This document shows positions 9,335-18,300 of a stretch of 64,000 nt of DNA, one piece after another. The stretch lies in contig AP024890.1 in the NCBI GenBank assembly GCA_024347015.1, positions 186,001 through 250,000 of the forward strand, given 5' to 3'. Under the pieces are notes generated by a model. The model saw only the letters and a program-made list of their open reading frames with translations. It had not been told where the DNA came from and searched no databases. The stretch comes from Vibrio pectenicida (lineage in GTDB: Bacteria; Pseudomonadota; Gammaproteobacteria; Enterobacterales; Vibrionaceae). The translations under genes and the position numbers were made by a program. Numbering within the stretch: the stretch's first letter is position 1; each line of letters begins with the position of its first letter.

Positions 9335-10552
9335 ATGCAACACAACTCTTTTTTTGCCCGCTTTGCGCGTGGAAATTTGGTGTTACAGATCTTAGCCGGT
9401 ATCGTTCTCGGTGTAGGTCTTGCCACCATCTCTCCTGAATATGCCCAAAGTGTTGGTTTACTTGGAAGCCTATTTGTCGGTGCTTTAAAAGCCGTCGCCC
9501 CCATTCTTGTTTTTATCCTAGTTGCCGCTTCAATTGCCAACCAGAAGAAAAACCAGCACACTTACATGCGCCCTATCGTTGTCTTATACCTATTTGGGAC
9601 CTTTACAGCAGCCCTAACCGCCGTGGCATTAAGCTTTATGTTCCCAACCACATTAACGCTGGTTTCTGGCGCTGAAGGTGCAACACCACCTCAAGGTATT
9701 GCCGAGGTCATGAATACACTGCTATTTAAGATCGTTGATAACCCGGTTAATGCACTGATGGATGCCAACTACATAGGTATTTTGGCTTGGGCCGTCGGGC
9801 TTGGTTTAGCTTTACATCATGCTTCAGCTACAACGAAAGCGGTTTTTGAAGACTTAAGCCACGGTGTTTCACAAATTGTACGCTTTATTATTCGCCTAGC
9901 ACCGTTTGGTATCTTTGGCCTTGTGTCTTCAACTCTAGCAACTACTGGTTTTGATGCATTGGCAGGCTATGCTCAACTGCTCGCTGTTTTGCTAGGCGCT
10001 ATGGCTATCATCGCTTTAGTGGTTAACCCAGTTATCGTGTTGGTTAAAACGGGTGAAAATCCATACCCACTTGTATTCCAATGCATACGCGAAAGTGGCG
10101 TAACGGCTTTCTTCACTCGCTCAAGTGCCGCCAATATTCCTGTGAATATGGCTTTATGCGAGAAGCTAAAACTTGACGAAGATACCTACTCAGTTTCTAT
10201 TCCACTTGGAGCTACCATCAATATGGCTGGCGCGGCAATTACCATTACCACATTAACACTGGCAGCAGTGCATACTATGGGTATCGAAATTGACATACTT
10301 ACCGCTCTACTTCTTAGTGTTGTTGCTGCCATCTCTGCATGTGGAGCATCTGGTGTCGCTGGCGGTTCGCTACTATTGATTCCACTTGCATGTGGTCTAT
10401 TTGGCATTCCAAATGAGATCGCAATGCAAGTCGTAGCGGTAGGCTTTATTATCGGTGTTGTACAAGACTCGGCAGAGACCGCATTAAACAGCTCAACTGA
10501 CGTGGTATTTACCGCTGCTGTTTGTAAAGCGAAACACAAACAAGATGTTTAA
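9335..10552 (+). CDS. sstT: Sodium/serine-threonine symporter SstT
   Basis: 405 residues, collinear with E. coli SstT. It belongs to the dicarboxylate/amino acid:cation symporter family and takes up serine and threonine with Na+ through the inner membrane. Diagnostic stretches are [20 protein letters not shown], the hairpin signature [20 protein letters not shown] and [21 protein letters not shown] short GAAA-capped stem lies in the leader near 9278-9291, without a recognisable riboswitch. The gene is followed by a strong terminator and stands alone. Confidence 0.96.
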   Translation: MQHNSFFARFARGNLVLQILAGIVLGVGLATISPEYAQSVGLLGSLFVGALKAVAPILVFILVAASIANQKKNQHTYMRPIVVLYLFGTFTAALTAVALSFMFPTTLTLVSGAEGATPPQGIAEVMNTLLFKIVDNPVNALMDANYIGILAWAVGLGLALHHASATTKAVFEDLSHGVSQIVRFIIRLAPFGIFGLVSSTLATTGFDALAGYAQLLAVLLGAMAIIALVVNPVIVLVKTGENPYPLVFQCIRESGVTAFFTRSSAANIPVNMALCEKLKLDEDTYSVSIPLGATINMAGAAITITTLTLAAVHTMGIEIDILTALLLSVVAAISACGASGVAGGSLLLIPLACGLFGIPNEIAMQVVAVGFIIGVVQDSAETALNSSTDVVFTAAVCKAKHKQDV

Positions 10553-10585
10553 CTATACCTTGTTTAAAATCTAAGCCCCCCCGAA

Positions 10586-10638
10586 TATAAAAAGCCCCCC
10601 AATAGTTGGAAAACCAATTCTTGGGGGGCTTTTTATAT
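10586..10638 (+). terminator. Strong rho-independent terminator after sstT
   Basis: A long GC-rich stem (AAAAAGCCCCCCAA pairing with TTGGGGGGCTTTTT) with an inner smaller stem (TTGGAAAACCAA) is followed by TTTTTATATTA. The A-run on the other side means it could work on both strands. It lies 35-85 bp after the sstT stop. Confidence 0.92.
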
Positions 10639-10652
10639 TAGTCGACAACTCA

Positions 10653-10820
10653 GTGACAGAACTCGATTATCTCATTACCGCATTCACCCGTTGGAAAGAA
10701 GCAGTTGGCGCAGCCAATCTCCATTAAGGGGTTCTCAATGGAACGCCAATATTAAAAACAAAACCTGAAGTGCTTTCGCCTCCAGCCGATTATAAACATT
10801 TACAAAAAAGCCCCTCATAA
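10653..10820 (+). pseudogene. Possible gene remnant with an in-frame stop
   Basis: The + strand reads in one frame VTELDYLITAFTRWKEAVG (continuing AANLH), stop, then GVLNGTPILKTKPEVLSPPA (continuing DYKHLQKSPS), stop. The composition on both sides of the TAA at 10725-10727 looks protein-like and stays in the same frame, as expected for a decayed gene piece lying between two terminators. The last codons run into the pst terminator. I do not recognise the family. It could also be chance. Confidence 0.3.
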
Positions 10821-10831
10821 AAAGGGGCAAT
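10802..10831 (-). terminator. Rho-independent terminator of the pst operon
   Basis: On the minus strand, GCCCC-TTTTTATGA-GGGGC is followed by TTTTTTG. It lies about 50 bp after the pstB stop codon and marks the end of pstSCAB; no phoU follows. Confidence 0.85.
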
Positions 10832-10878
10832 AGACCATCGCTTGTTGTTATAGTGAAAATCTTTATGATTTTCGAGAC

Positions 10879-11628
10879 TTAACCAAAATCACCGTTGACG
10901 TAGCCTTTAGTACGGTCATCCCTAGGCTGACTGAAAATGACCTTAGTCGAGTCATGCTCAACCAACTCTCCCATAAGGAAAAAAGCCGTGCGGTCTGAGA
11001 TCCTGCGAGCCTGCTGCATAGAATGAGTCACAATCACTATGGTATAGTTCTTTTTCAGTTCTTCCATCAGCTCTTCAATTTTGTGCGTTGCAATAGGATC
11101 AAGCGCCGAGGTTGGTTCATCCATCAAAATCACATCAGGTTCCATTGCAATGGTGCGCGCTATGCATAAACGCTGCTGCTGACCACCAGATAGGCCAAAT
11201 GCATGAGATTTTAAGCGATCTTTCACTTCATCCCATAAAGCAGCACTTTTCAGTGAACGCTCGACAACCTGATCAATATGTTTTTTATCTTTTATGCCTT
11301 GTGCTCTAAGGCCATAAGCAACATTCTCATAAATACTCATCGGAAATGGATTCGGTTTTTGGAAAACCATTCCAACTTTTATCCGCAGATCAGCCACATC
11401 GATATTGCCATAAATATCATCACCGTCCATATCCAGTTTGCCTGTGATCTTGACCCCTTCAATCAAGTCATTCATGCGGTTAAGGCAGCGCAGCAAGGTT
11501 GACTTACCGCAGCCAGATGGTCCTATAAGCGCTGTTACTTGGCGAACAGGAATAGGTAAATTAATTGATTTGAGTGCCTGATTGTCACCGTAAAACAGGT
11601 CTAAGTTTTCGATATCAAATTTGTTCAT
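10879..11628 (-). CDS. pstB: Phosphate ABC transporter ATP-binding protein PstB
   Basis: 249 residues. The ATPase of the high-affinity phosphate importer, bound to the cytoplasmic face of PstCA. Walker [10 protein letters not shown] (about 37-45), Q-loop [19 protein letters not shown] signature LSGGQQQRL, Walker [13 protein letters not shown] and the switch His (VTHSMQQA) are all present. The QKPNPFP stretch is specific to PstB. It is the last gene of pstSCAB, 47 bp after pstA. There is no phoU at the end, unlike the E. coli operon. Confidence 0.96.
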   Translation of the reverse strand: MNKFDIENLDLFYGDNQALKSINLPIPVRQVTALIGPSGCGKSTLLRCLNRMNDLIEGVKITGKLDMDGDDIYGNIDVADLRIKVGMVFQKPNPFPMSIYENVAYGLRAQGIKDKKHIDQVVERSLKSAALWDEVKDRLKSHAFGLSGGQQQRLCIARTIAMEPDVILMDEPTSALDPIATHKIEELMEELKKNYTIVIVTHSMQQARRISDRTAFFLMGELVEHDSTKVIFSQPRDDRTKGYVNGDFG

Positions 11629-11675
11629 GGTTTTTATCTCTTAAATCTAAAATGGGTCGCTGTAAGCTTGATTGC

Positions 11676-12539
11676 CTAATAATTTGCCGTATTAAAACGG
11701 CGGGCAATGAGCTTAGTGATCATATTGATCACCAGAACCACCACAATCAGCACTGTCGCTGTACCATAAGCCTGATTCCACTCTTCGATAGTAAATAATT
11801 CAGTTGTCAGCTTATATAAGTGAACCGTTAGTGTGCGCCCAGAATCAAGTAGTGAGTCAGGTATACGCGCAACCATGCCAGCGGTTAAAAATACTGGGGC
11901 AGACTCGCCAATCACTCGACCAATACTCAATATAACCGAGGTTATAATGCCCGGCATAGCGCTTGGCAATATCAGACGCCAAATCGTATAAATCTTAGCT
12001 GCGCCCAAGCCATAGGAGCCCTCTCGATAGGTTTGAGGCACAGCCATCAGTGCTTCTTCTGTGGTACGGATAATCACTGGCAAAATCAAGATACTCAAGG
12101 TCAAAGCGCCTGAAAGAATCGAAAAGCCCAGTCCAAGAATTACAACAAAGAAAGTCATACCGAACAAACCGAAGATAATGGACGGTATACCCGCTAGGGA
12201 TTCGGTACAAAAACGAATCACTTTCACTAGCTTGCTGCCAACTTGGGCATATTCAGTGAGATAAATCGCTGTCATAATCCCAATTGGAGCAGCGACAGCA
12301 ATCGAAGCGGCAACCATATAAAGGGTCGACACTATCATAGGAAAGATACCGTGCTCTTCACCAGTACGCGTGTAATTGTCGCTAATAAAGTTCCAATCTA
12401 CATGTTGTAGACCGTTCGATAAAATGTACCAAATAATCCAGAATAAAAAACCAACCGTCAGAGCGGCGGCAGCCCAGATTAAACTCTTAAGAACATTGTC
12501 TTTAAACTGACGATGTTTTTTTAGTGCTATGCGATCCAT
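11676..12539 (-). CDS. pstA: Phosphate ABC transporter permease PstA
   Basis: 287 residues with six membrane helices and the binding-protein-dependent permease EAA loop (TYREGSYGLGAAKIYTIWRLILP). It forms the phosphate channel with PstC. A GTG at 12560 overlapping the pstC stop would add seven residues, but the ATG at 12539 has an AGGAAG site eight bases upstream and gives the usual MDRIALKKHRQFKDN start. Transcribed with pstC and pstB. Confidence 0.94.
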   Translation of the reverse strand: MDRIALKKHRQFKDNVLKSLIWAAAALTVGFLFWIIWYILSNGLQHVDWNFISDNYTRTGEEHGIFPMIVSTLYMVAASIAVAAPIGIMTAIYLTEYAQVGSKLVKVIRFCTESLAGIPSIIFGLFGMTFFVVILGLGFSILSGALTLSILILPVIIRTTEEALMAVPQTYREGSYGLGAAKIYTIWRLILPSAMPGIITSVILSIGRVIGESAPVFLTAGMVARIPDSLLDSGRTLTVHLYKLTTELFTIEEWNQAYGTATVLIVVVLVINMITKLIARRFNTANY

Positions 12540-12559
12540 AATCTTTACTTCCTGAGCCA

Positions 12560-13492
12560 CTATTTCGCTTTCTCGCGATTGAGATAAAGCAGGGCAGCGT
12601 TGAGCATCATGATAAATACCAGCAGTACTACGCCTGTCGCATATAAAGCATTCGCGTGTACACCACTTGCGTACGACATTTCAATCGCAATATTGGCGGT
12701 TAAAGTGCGTGCGGAGTCAAGAATACCTTGTGGCATCGCAGGCGCGTTACCCATCACCATAATAATCGCCATTGTCTCGCCAAGTGCTCGACCTATTCCA
12801 AGGATTACACCCGTCATAATGCCAGAGCGTGCAGCAGGAACAAGCAGCTTAAAAATGGTAAAAATCTTTGATGCGCCGAGTGCTAATGAACCTTCTTTAT
12901 AAGTACTCGGCACAGCACGTATTGACGTTTCAGATACCGTAATCACGGTAGGAAGAATCATCACACCTAATACGATGATCCCAGCTAAAATCGTATTACC
13001 CGCTGGTACTTCAAAAATATCCTGAATTAAAGGGACAATGATGATGAGGCCAAAAAAACCATACACTACGGATGGGATCCCTGCTAGCAACTCAACCGCA
13101 GGACGAATGATATCTGCAAGACGTTTAGGCGCAATCTCAGCAATAAAAATAGCCGTCAAAACGCCAACTGGTACGCCAACTAAGACAGCGCCTAAAGTTG
13201 AGACCACTGACGCAACAATCATGGTCGCTACGCCATAAAGAGCAGGTGGTAACCAGTCTTGGCCAAGAACAATGTTAGAAACCCCTACTTCTTTAAAAGC
13301 GGGGATCGATTCTTGAACAATGAAATAGGCGATAACCGCCAGAGACACAATGCCAATGACAGCACTGGTAAGAAATAAGCCATGAAAGATACGCTCTTTC
13401 ACATCAACACGACGTTTAGCGCGCAAACGTGGCTTAGGTAACTGAGTCGCTTGAGTGTTCATAAGCTCGTCACTATTTGTTGCAATGGTCAT
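12560..13492 (-). CDS. pstC: Phosphate ABC transporter permease PstC
   Basis: 310 residues with an N-terminal cytoplasmic basic segment (KPRLRAKRRVDVKERIFHG), six membrane helices and the EAA-type loop (STYKEGSLALGASKIFTIFK). It partners with PstA in the inner membrane. An AAGGG site lies about ten bases before the ATG at 13492. The stop overlaps the possible GTG of pstA by one base, which suggests coupled translation. It follows an attenuator hairpin after pstS. Confidence 0.94.
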   Translation of the reverse strand: MTIATNSDELMNTQATQLPKPRLRAKRRVDVKERIFHGLFLTSAVIGIVSLAVIAYFIVQESIPAFKEVGVSNIVLGQDWLPPALYGVATMIVASVVSTLGAVLVGVPVGVLTAIFIAEIAPKRLADIIRPAVELLAGIPSVVYGFFGLIIIVPLIQDIFEVPAGNTILAGIIVLGVMILPTVITVSETSIRAVPSTYKEGSLALGASKIFTIFKLLVPAARSGIMTGVILGIGRALGETMAIIMVMGNAPAMPQGILDSARTLTANIAIEMSYASGVHANALYATGVVLLVFIMMLNAALLYLNREKAK

Positions 13493-13529
13493 AATAGTTT
13501 ACCCTTCTAACAAACCGAGTTTGCTCGAA

Positions 13530-13563
13530 GTAAAGCAAAAGCCCAGCCCATAAAGGGCTGAGC
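13530..13563 (-). terminator. Attenuator hairpin between pstS and pstC
   Basis: On the minus strand, CAGCCC-TTTA-TGGGCTG runs into GGCTTTTGCTTT. It lies 20-50 bp after the pstS stop, before pstC. Such intercistronic terminators let the binding protein be made in excess over the membrane parts; partial read-through is inferred. Confidence 0.65.
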
Positions 13564-13582
13564 AATAGAAGTGTCAATAAAA

Positions 13583-14404
13583 TTAATGAACTGAGATATA
13601 GCCATTATTGTCAACTAAAGACTGAGCTTCAGGAGTGAGAGTCCAGTCTAGAAATTTTTGAGTTTCTGCCGATAGCTTGCCTTCTTTGTATAGCACTAGG
13701 AAAGGACGAGCCACTTTATAAGAACCATTTTTCACGTTTTCTACGCTTGCTTCAACACCATCTACCGACAAAGCATGAACTGAATTATCGACAGTTCCTA
13801 GAGAAATATAACCAACCGCATATGGGTTTGAGGCAACCATAGTTTTCAATGCACCATTGCCGTTAGCAACTTGAGCACGCTGTGAAATAGCAGATACTTT
13901 TTGACCAGAGATCTTCTTTTTCAATTTCATAATGTCTTCAAAAGCGCCGCGAGTACCTGACGCTGTGTCACGAGTAATCGTTACAATTGGCTTATCTTCA
14001 CCGCCAACCTGTTTCCAGTTGGTAATATCACCTTTGTAAATTGAGCTTACTTGCTCAGCAGTTAGAGCTTGGAGGGTATTTTTAGGATTGACCACTACTG
14101 CAATACCATCAAGCGCTACTTTCACTTCTTTAAGCTCAGGTTCTTGTTCTGATGCTTTTAGGTTACGAGACGACATGCCAAGATCGGCTGAACCATTTTT
14201 TGCAGCTTTCACGCCAGCTGACGAGCCAGGGCCTTGCACTTCAATAAATACGTTCGAATGGGTTTTCATGTATGTTTCAGAGAAAACTTCCATCAGTGGC
14301 GTTACGCTACTAGATCCCACTGCAGAGATCGTTTCCTTAGCAGAAACGGAAGTCACTGCCATTGCACCTAGAAGTGCGATTGCACCGATAACTGTCTTTT
14401 TCAT
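13583..14404 (-). CDS. pstS: Phosphate-binding protein PstS
   Basis: 273 residues from the ATG at 14404, which has an AAGGAA site seven bases upstream; an in-frame start 48 bases earlier lacks one and would spoil the signal peptide. The start MKKTVIGAIALLGAMAVTSVSA is a Sec signal with predicted cleavage before KETISAVGSS. Phosphate-binding features are GSSSVTPLME, GPGSSAGVKA, SSRNLKASE and TRDTASGTRGAFE. The short PstS form is typical of the second vibrio Pst system. First gene of pstSCAB, with a Pho-box-like array upstream. Confidence 0.95.
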   Translation of the reverse strand: MKKTVIGAIALLGAMAVTSVSAKETISAVGSSSVTPLMEVFSETYMKTHSNVFIEVQGPGSSAGVKAAKNGSADLGMSSRNLKASEQEPELKEVKVALDGIAVVVNPKNTLQALTAEQVSSIYKGDITNWKQVGGEDKPIVTITRDTASGTRGAFEDIMKLKKKISGQKVSAISQRAQVANGNGALKTMVASNPYAVGYISLGTVDNSVHALSVDGVEASVENVKNGSYKVARPFLVLYKEGKLSAETQKFLDWTLTPEAQSLVDNNGYISVH

Positions 14405-14462
14405 CACAATTTCCTTAGTTGGCACCATTGCCACTTTTTTGCATTTGAACAATGCTAACTTT

Positions 14463-14515
14463 AGGACTCAATTGTGACAGTTGTGTTTCACTTCGTTGAA
14501 GGCTATATGACAGAG
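14463..14515 (-). promoter_or_regulatory. PhoB-binding (Pho box) array upstream of pstS
   Basis: Read on the minus strand, CTGTCAT occurs at 14513-14507 and CTGTCAC at 14480-14474, exactly 33 bp apart. Two weaker half-sites at the 11-bp steps between them (CCTTCAA, GTGAAAC) and one after (GAGTCCT) complete an 11-bp ladder with AT-rich spacers. PhoB dimers bind direct repeats of CTGTCAT spaced 11 bp, so this fits phosphate-starvation control of pstSCAB. Confidence 0.72.
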
Positions 14516-15001
14516 GAGGTTTATTTTGAGTGTTGATTTATAAAAATCGAGGTGTAACCAATGAAAAGGATTGCGCTGATATGTTAGCGCTGTTACTTCG
14601 CCAAGCGTATCTCATCTGTAAATTAGTCAAAAAGCGACTGTACATTCTTGATATGCAACCATTACAGTAAAACCAAAGTATCCACTAGGTTTTATTTGGT
14701 TGCCTTATTAATCCAAGCGGACAAAATCTAATGGCCCAAAACCAAAATAGGGTCAGATTGGCACAATTCCCAAATACTCAAAACTAAATGTAAGCCTCTA
14801 AACACCGGAAAGATAGTCACCAAGGCTCACAATTTAACAATTCAATATAAAAATTAAAACCATCACTAAGGGCTTGTTATTAAAATTAAAACAGTAAACA
14901 GTGGTATAAAAATACACAATTTTTCTCGAATAATCTCATGACGTGGATTTTTTTAAAAACATAATAGGATTGATTAAAAAGCATTACCAAGGAATCTATC
15001 C
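14516..15001. other. Intergenic region between pstS and the coiled-coil gene
   Basis: About 490 bp, AT-rich, without a supported gene. A short palindrome (GCGCT-N8-AGCGC, near 14573-14591) and an AAGGA ribosome site for the gene at 15002 are the only notable sites. Promoters of the divergent genes must lie here. Confidence 0.5.
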
Positions 15002-16453
15002 ATGACAGCAATAAAAATTAGCAGCCCTATAATACCCGGTGCTGCATTAAAACCTGAGATTGTTAAAATTAATTTTAACAAATCGGTTAGTGGTGTTAAA
15101 CACAGAAACGATAAACGTGACGAACACAACATTGGACACTTAAATGTCCTCAAGAACGGAGCCCAAGTATCAATGCCTGGTGATTTCAAATCAGGTACTC
15201 GTGACAAGAACGGCCCCCAAGCACCAATGAACAGCTTTGGAAAATCCAATAACATCCAGAACAAATCCCTAGAATCAATGTATGGTAATCTCGAACCTGT
15301 TACTCATGACCAAGACAGCTTTGGATTCTTAAATCCCCCCAAGGGCGGATCCCCCATATCAATGTATGGTGATCCTTACCATAGCTTAATGGACCAAAAG
15401 AAAGACTTGAAGTCCTCGTATCGTGATGCGAAAGACAAGAAAGAAGAATCAAAATATCTAAAACAATTGAAGGAGGTAGACTCTAAGATTAATAAGAGTT
15501 TTCCCCACATTGTAAAAGCTGAGAAGAAAGCTGAGAAAGAAGCTGAAGTTTCACAAAACAAAATTATCCAAGACCTGCTGGATAAAGCTAAAAAATCTGA
15601 TGATCTTACAAAAAAATCATCAGAGCAAGCTAAAAAGTCAAAAAACTATCAACTAGCAAAATCGATTATTCTTGCAAAGCAAGAAAAACTTCAACGTCTA
15701 GAAGAGTGCAGGCAAGGACTCAAAGCGCAGTATAAAGATGCGATAGGCAGAGGAGGAGAAAAAAGATTACTACAATATATTGACTATCTAGATACTAAGA
15801 TTGCAAAAGCTGAGCAAAAAGACAAAAAATACACAAAACAACTACACCAAATTAACCAGAAGATTCTAGCTAACGTTGACCTTAAGAAAGTGCAAGATGA
15901 AGTGATTAAGCAAATGGAAATGGATAAGCAGTTACCCAAGGAGCTATTATCGACCCACATGTTTGACACAATCAATGATAATATGGCTTTATTGCTAAAA
16001 GATCTTAGAGAGTTTGATATGGGTAAAAAAGGTAATGGAGTGGATAAAAAGAGTTTGCTCGGACAATATCTAGATTTCTCAATAAACCAAAAAGTAGATG
16101 AAATAAATAAAAATATAGAATTAAGATATAAAGAAAAAGGTCAAACTTCCAGCTTTAAAGAAATTAAACGGAATGATCCTGCTTTGAAGGAACTAGTAAA
16201 GCACCAGAAAAATGACACCTGTCAATCAGTTCTTATTAGCTTAATCACTGAACAAGTTAGAGTCAAAATCAGTAATGATGAAGGGCGATTTTGGGAAAAA
16301 AGTGAACATAAGTTGACAGAATCTTTAACGAAGCTTTATGTCGATAGATTAATGTCAATAGCTCCTGAAACCTTTAGCTATAATGACATGCTTCTCCCTA
16401 ATCAATTAGATAAAATAGTAGAAAAAATAACGTCAGAAAACTTACCAAAATAG
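15002..16453 (+). CDS. Unrecognised lysine-rich coiled-coil protein with N-terminal repeats
   Basis: 483 residues, no signal peptide and no membrane helix. Residues about 45-130 hold imperfect repeats built on S-M-x-G-D/N (S57, S92, S120); two longer copies, starting LNVLKNGAQVSMPGD and LNPPKGGSPISMYGD, align over about 24 residues. Residues about 130-300 are Lys/Glu/Gln-rich helix and probably coiled coil (LKQLKEVDSKINKS, VKAEKKAEKEAEV). The C-terminal third is mixed helical (NDPALKELVKHQ, RFWEKSEHKL). An AAGGA site lies eight bases before the ATG and a terminator follows. I know no family for it. A secreted effector or structural protein is possible but not shown. The codons look more AT-rich than the neighbours. 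Confidence 0.75.
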   Translation: MTAIKISSPIIPGAALKPEIVKINFNKSVSGVKHRNDKRDEHNIGHLNVLKNGAQVSMPGDFKSGTRDKNGPQAPMNSFGKSNNIQNKSLESMYGNLEPVTHDQDSFGFLNPPKGGSPISMYGDPYHSLMDQKKDLKSSYRDAKDKKEESKYLKQLKEVDSKINKSFPHIVKAEKKAEKEAEVSQNKIIQDLLDKAKKSDDLTKKSSEQAKKSKNYQLAKSIILAKQEKLQRLEECRQGLKAQYKDAIGRGGEKRLLQYIDYLDTKIAKAEQKDKKYTKQLHQINQKILANVDLKKVQDEVIKQMEMDKQLPKELLSTHMFDTINDNMALLLKDLREFDMGKKGNGVDKKSLLGQYLDFSINQKVDEINKNIELRYKEKGQTSSFKEIKRNDPALKELVKHQKNDTCQSVLISLITEQVRVKISNDEGRFWEKSEHKLTESLTKLYVDRLMSIAPETFSYNDMLLPNQLDKIVEKITSENLPK

Positions 16454-16550
16454 CATAAATGTATTTTTCTCAAGTTGGTGCTTTTAAGCTCCGAGGAAGA
16501 AAAATTCTTAATTAAAAATGTACTAAATTAACTTTAATGATAAAGCCAAA

Positions 16551-16592
16551 GTAATAGAGCCAACCAGTTAGTCTGATTGGCTCTATTTTTAT
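16551..16592 (+). terminator. Rho-independent terminator after the coiled-coil gene
   Basis: AATAGAGCCAA pairs with TTGGCTCTATT around a CCAGTTAGTCTGA loop and is followed by TTTTTATA. It lies about 100 bp after the stop codon. Confidence 0.85.
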
Positions 16593-16742
16593 AGCCGAGA
16601 TAGAAAAATTCGAAGTGATACTTCTCGCGAAAAGGGTTAAGTGCACACAGAGGCATTACGATAAGAACAAAGGCCCGCGACAACCAAATCCAAGTTCAGC
16701 AAGTTGTACGAAAAAGTTGCACAGAACATTACAAATATAAAA

Positions 16743-18179
16743 CTAACGAATAAACACAGACCTCAGTAGTTTTTCCACAATTTTTCTATAGCGCAATAAC
16801 ATTGCGTTTCTTGGTAGCCAAGCCGGTGTATACAAAACAGTTTTTGCTTTGGAAAAGGTCAAAAAGCCCTCTTTCCCATGGTACTGACCAATACCTGATG
16901 CTCCAATACCACCAAAAGGTGCATCTTCAATAGCTACCTGGAGCAATGTATCATTGATAGCAATACCTCCGCTATGAGTTTGCTCGATCACTTGGCGCTG
17001 TAATACTTTATCCGTTGACATCAGGTACAGTGCTAGAGGCCGAGGGTTAAAATTGATATAACTTAGCGCCTCATTTAAGTGACGATAACCAATCACTGGT
17101 AATATAGGGCCAAAGATTTCTTGCTGCATAACCTGCATATGCTCAGTCACACCTGTAATAAGATGTGGTAGCATCTGGCGCTGTTCTAACTCCACATTTT
17201 CAATCGTGTGGATACCAGCGCCACGAGCACGTGCATCTTCCAACATAGTATTAAGCCGCTCATGCTGCTTTTGATTAATAATATGTGTAATAGAAGTTGC
17301 GTAATTATCTTTTAAATACAAAGATTGATACCGTTTAAGATAGAGTTCAACAAACGCCTGCTCTTTACCCCTTGGCAGCAAGACATAATCAGGCGACACA
17401 CAAATTTGCCCTGAGTTTACAGACTTTCCGAGTAATACTGCATCTACTGCAGCCCTTACATCGATATCATTATCTATGATAACTGGCGACTTACCACCAA
17501 GCTCTAAGGTTACTGGCGTTAAGTTTTTCGCCGCTGCTTGCACAACCAACTTACCAACCTGCGTCGAGCCCGTGAATATAAGATGATCAAATGGAAGCTT
17601 GGAAAAGTAACTAGAAATATCAACTTCACCTTCCACAGGATAAATATGCCCCTCCACACTAGTGAAAATATTACTTAATACTTGATTAGTGTGATGAGTA
17701 TGTTCGCTCAATTTAACCATGACTCGATTGCCTGCCGCAATTGCAGTCACAATTGGCGCAATACTGAGAACAATAGGAAAGTTCCAAGGGACAATAACTC
17801 CCACAACACCAAGTGGTTGATATTCGACCCTAACTGATGATGGAAAGAGTAATAAACCAGATTTTCGCCTACTTGGCTTCATCCACTTTTTGAGGTTTTT
17901 AATGGTGTAATTAATATGCGCTATTGCTGGCAGTAAATCACAAACAAGGCTATCAAAATGGCTTCTTAAGCCGTAGTCTAAGCTTATCGATTCGATAAGT
18001 GCATCTTGATGTTCAACCATTGCTCGCTTAAGGGTTTTGAGTCTATCTATGCGTGCGCCATAGGCCGAAAAAGGCTCACTTTGATAGTATGTTTTAACTT
18101 CGGCATACAGTTGGTAAAGCTCTTCTTCAGTGCGAATATGTTCTTTTTGCCAGCGACTAAAGTCAACAACACCTTCCAT
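16743..18179 (-). CDS. Aldehyde dehydrogenase, coniferyl-aldehyde-dehydrogenase-like
   Basis: 478 residues of the NAD(P)-dependent aldehyde dehydrogenase superfamily. It oxidises an aldehyde to the acid in the cytoplasm. Catalytic E226 (TLELGGKSP) and C260 (SVNSGQICVSPDY) are present, as are the cofactor motif PWNFPI and FTGSTQVGK. The C-terminus (AFGGIGASGIGQYHG-like, EDAPFGGIGASGIGQYHGKE) and the extra basic tail (LLRYRKIVEKLL) match the class-3-like group that contains coniferyl aldehyde dehydrogenase CalB. The true substrate is unknown. The gene stands alone, 120 bp after dsbD. Confidence 0.9.
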   Translation of the reverse strand: MEGVVDFSRWQKEHIRTEEELYQLYAEVKTYYQSEPFSAYGARIDRLKTLKRAMVEHQDALIESISLDYGLRSHFDSLVCDLLPAIAHINYTIKNLKKWMKPSRRKSGLLLFPSSVRVEYQPLGVVGVIVPWNFPIVLSIAPIVTAIAAGNRVMVKLSEHTHHTNQVLSNIFTSVEGHIYPVEGEVDISSYFSKLPFDHLIFTGSTQVGKLVVQAAAKNLTPVTLELGGKSPVIIDNDIDVRAAVDAVLLGKSVNSGQICVSPDYVLLPRGKEQAFVELYLKRYQSLYLKDNYATSITHIINQKQHERLNTMLEDARARGAGIHTIENVELEQRQMLPHLITGVTEHMQVMQQEIFGPILPVIGYRHLNEALSYINFNPRPLALYLMSTDKVLQRQVIEQTHSGGIAINDTLLQVAIEDAPFGGIGASGIGQYHGKEGFLTFSKAKTVLYTPAWLPRNAMLLRYRKIVEKLLRSVFIR

Positions 18180-18300
18180 GTATCATCACCACCTGATTGC
18201 TATCTCCTTCGAGTAACTATAGTACGGTAGCTTGGGGCAGCGCAGTGACCACTGACACAAATACCAAGCAGGTCATTAGGGTCAACAGACCCTAGCTATA

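Noticed and set aside
14573..14591. GCGCT-N8-AGCGC inverted repeat upstream of pstS
   Set aside because: Too short to support a regulator site or terminator.
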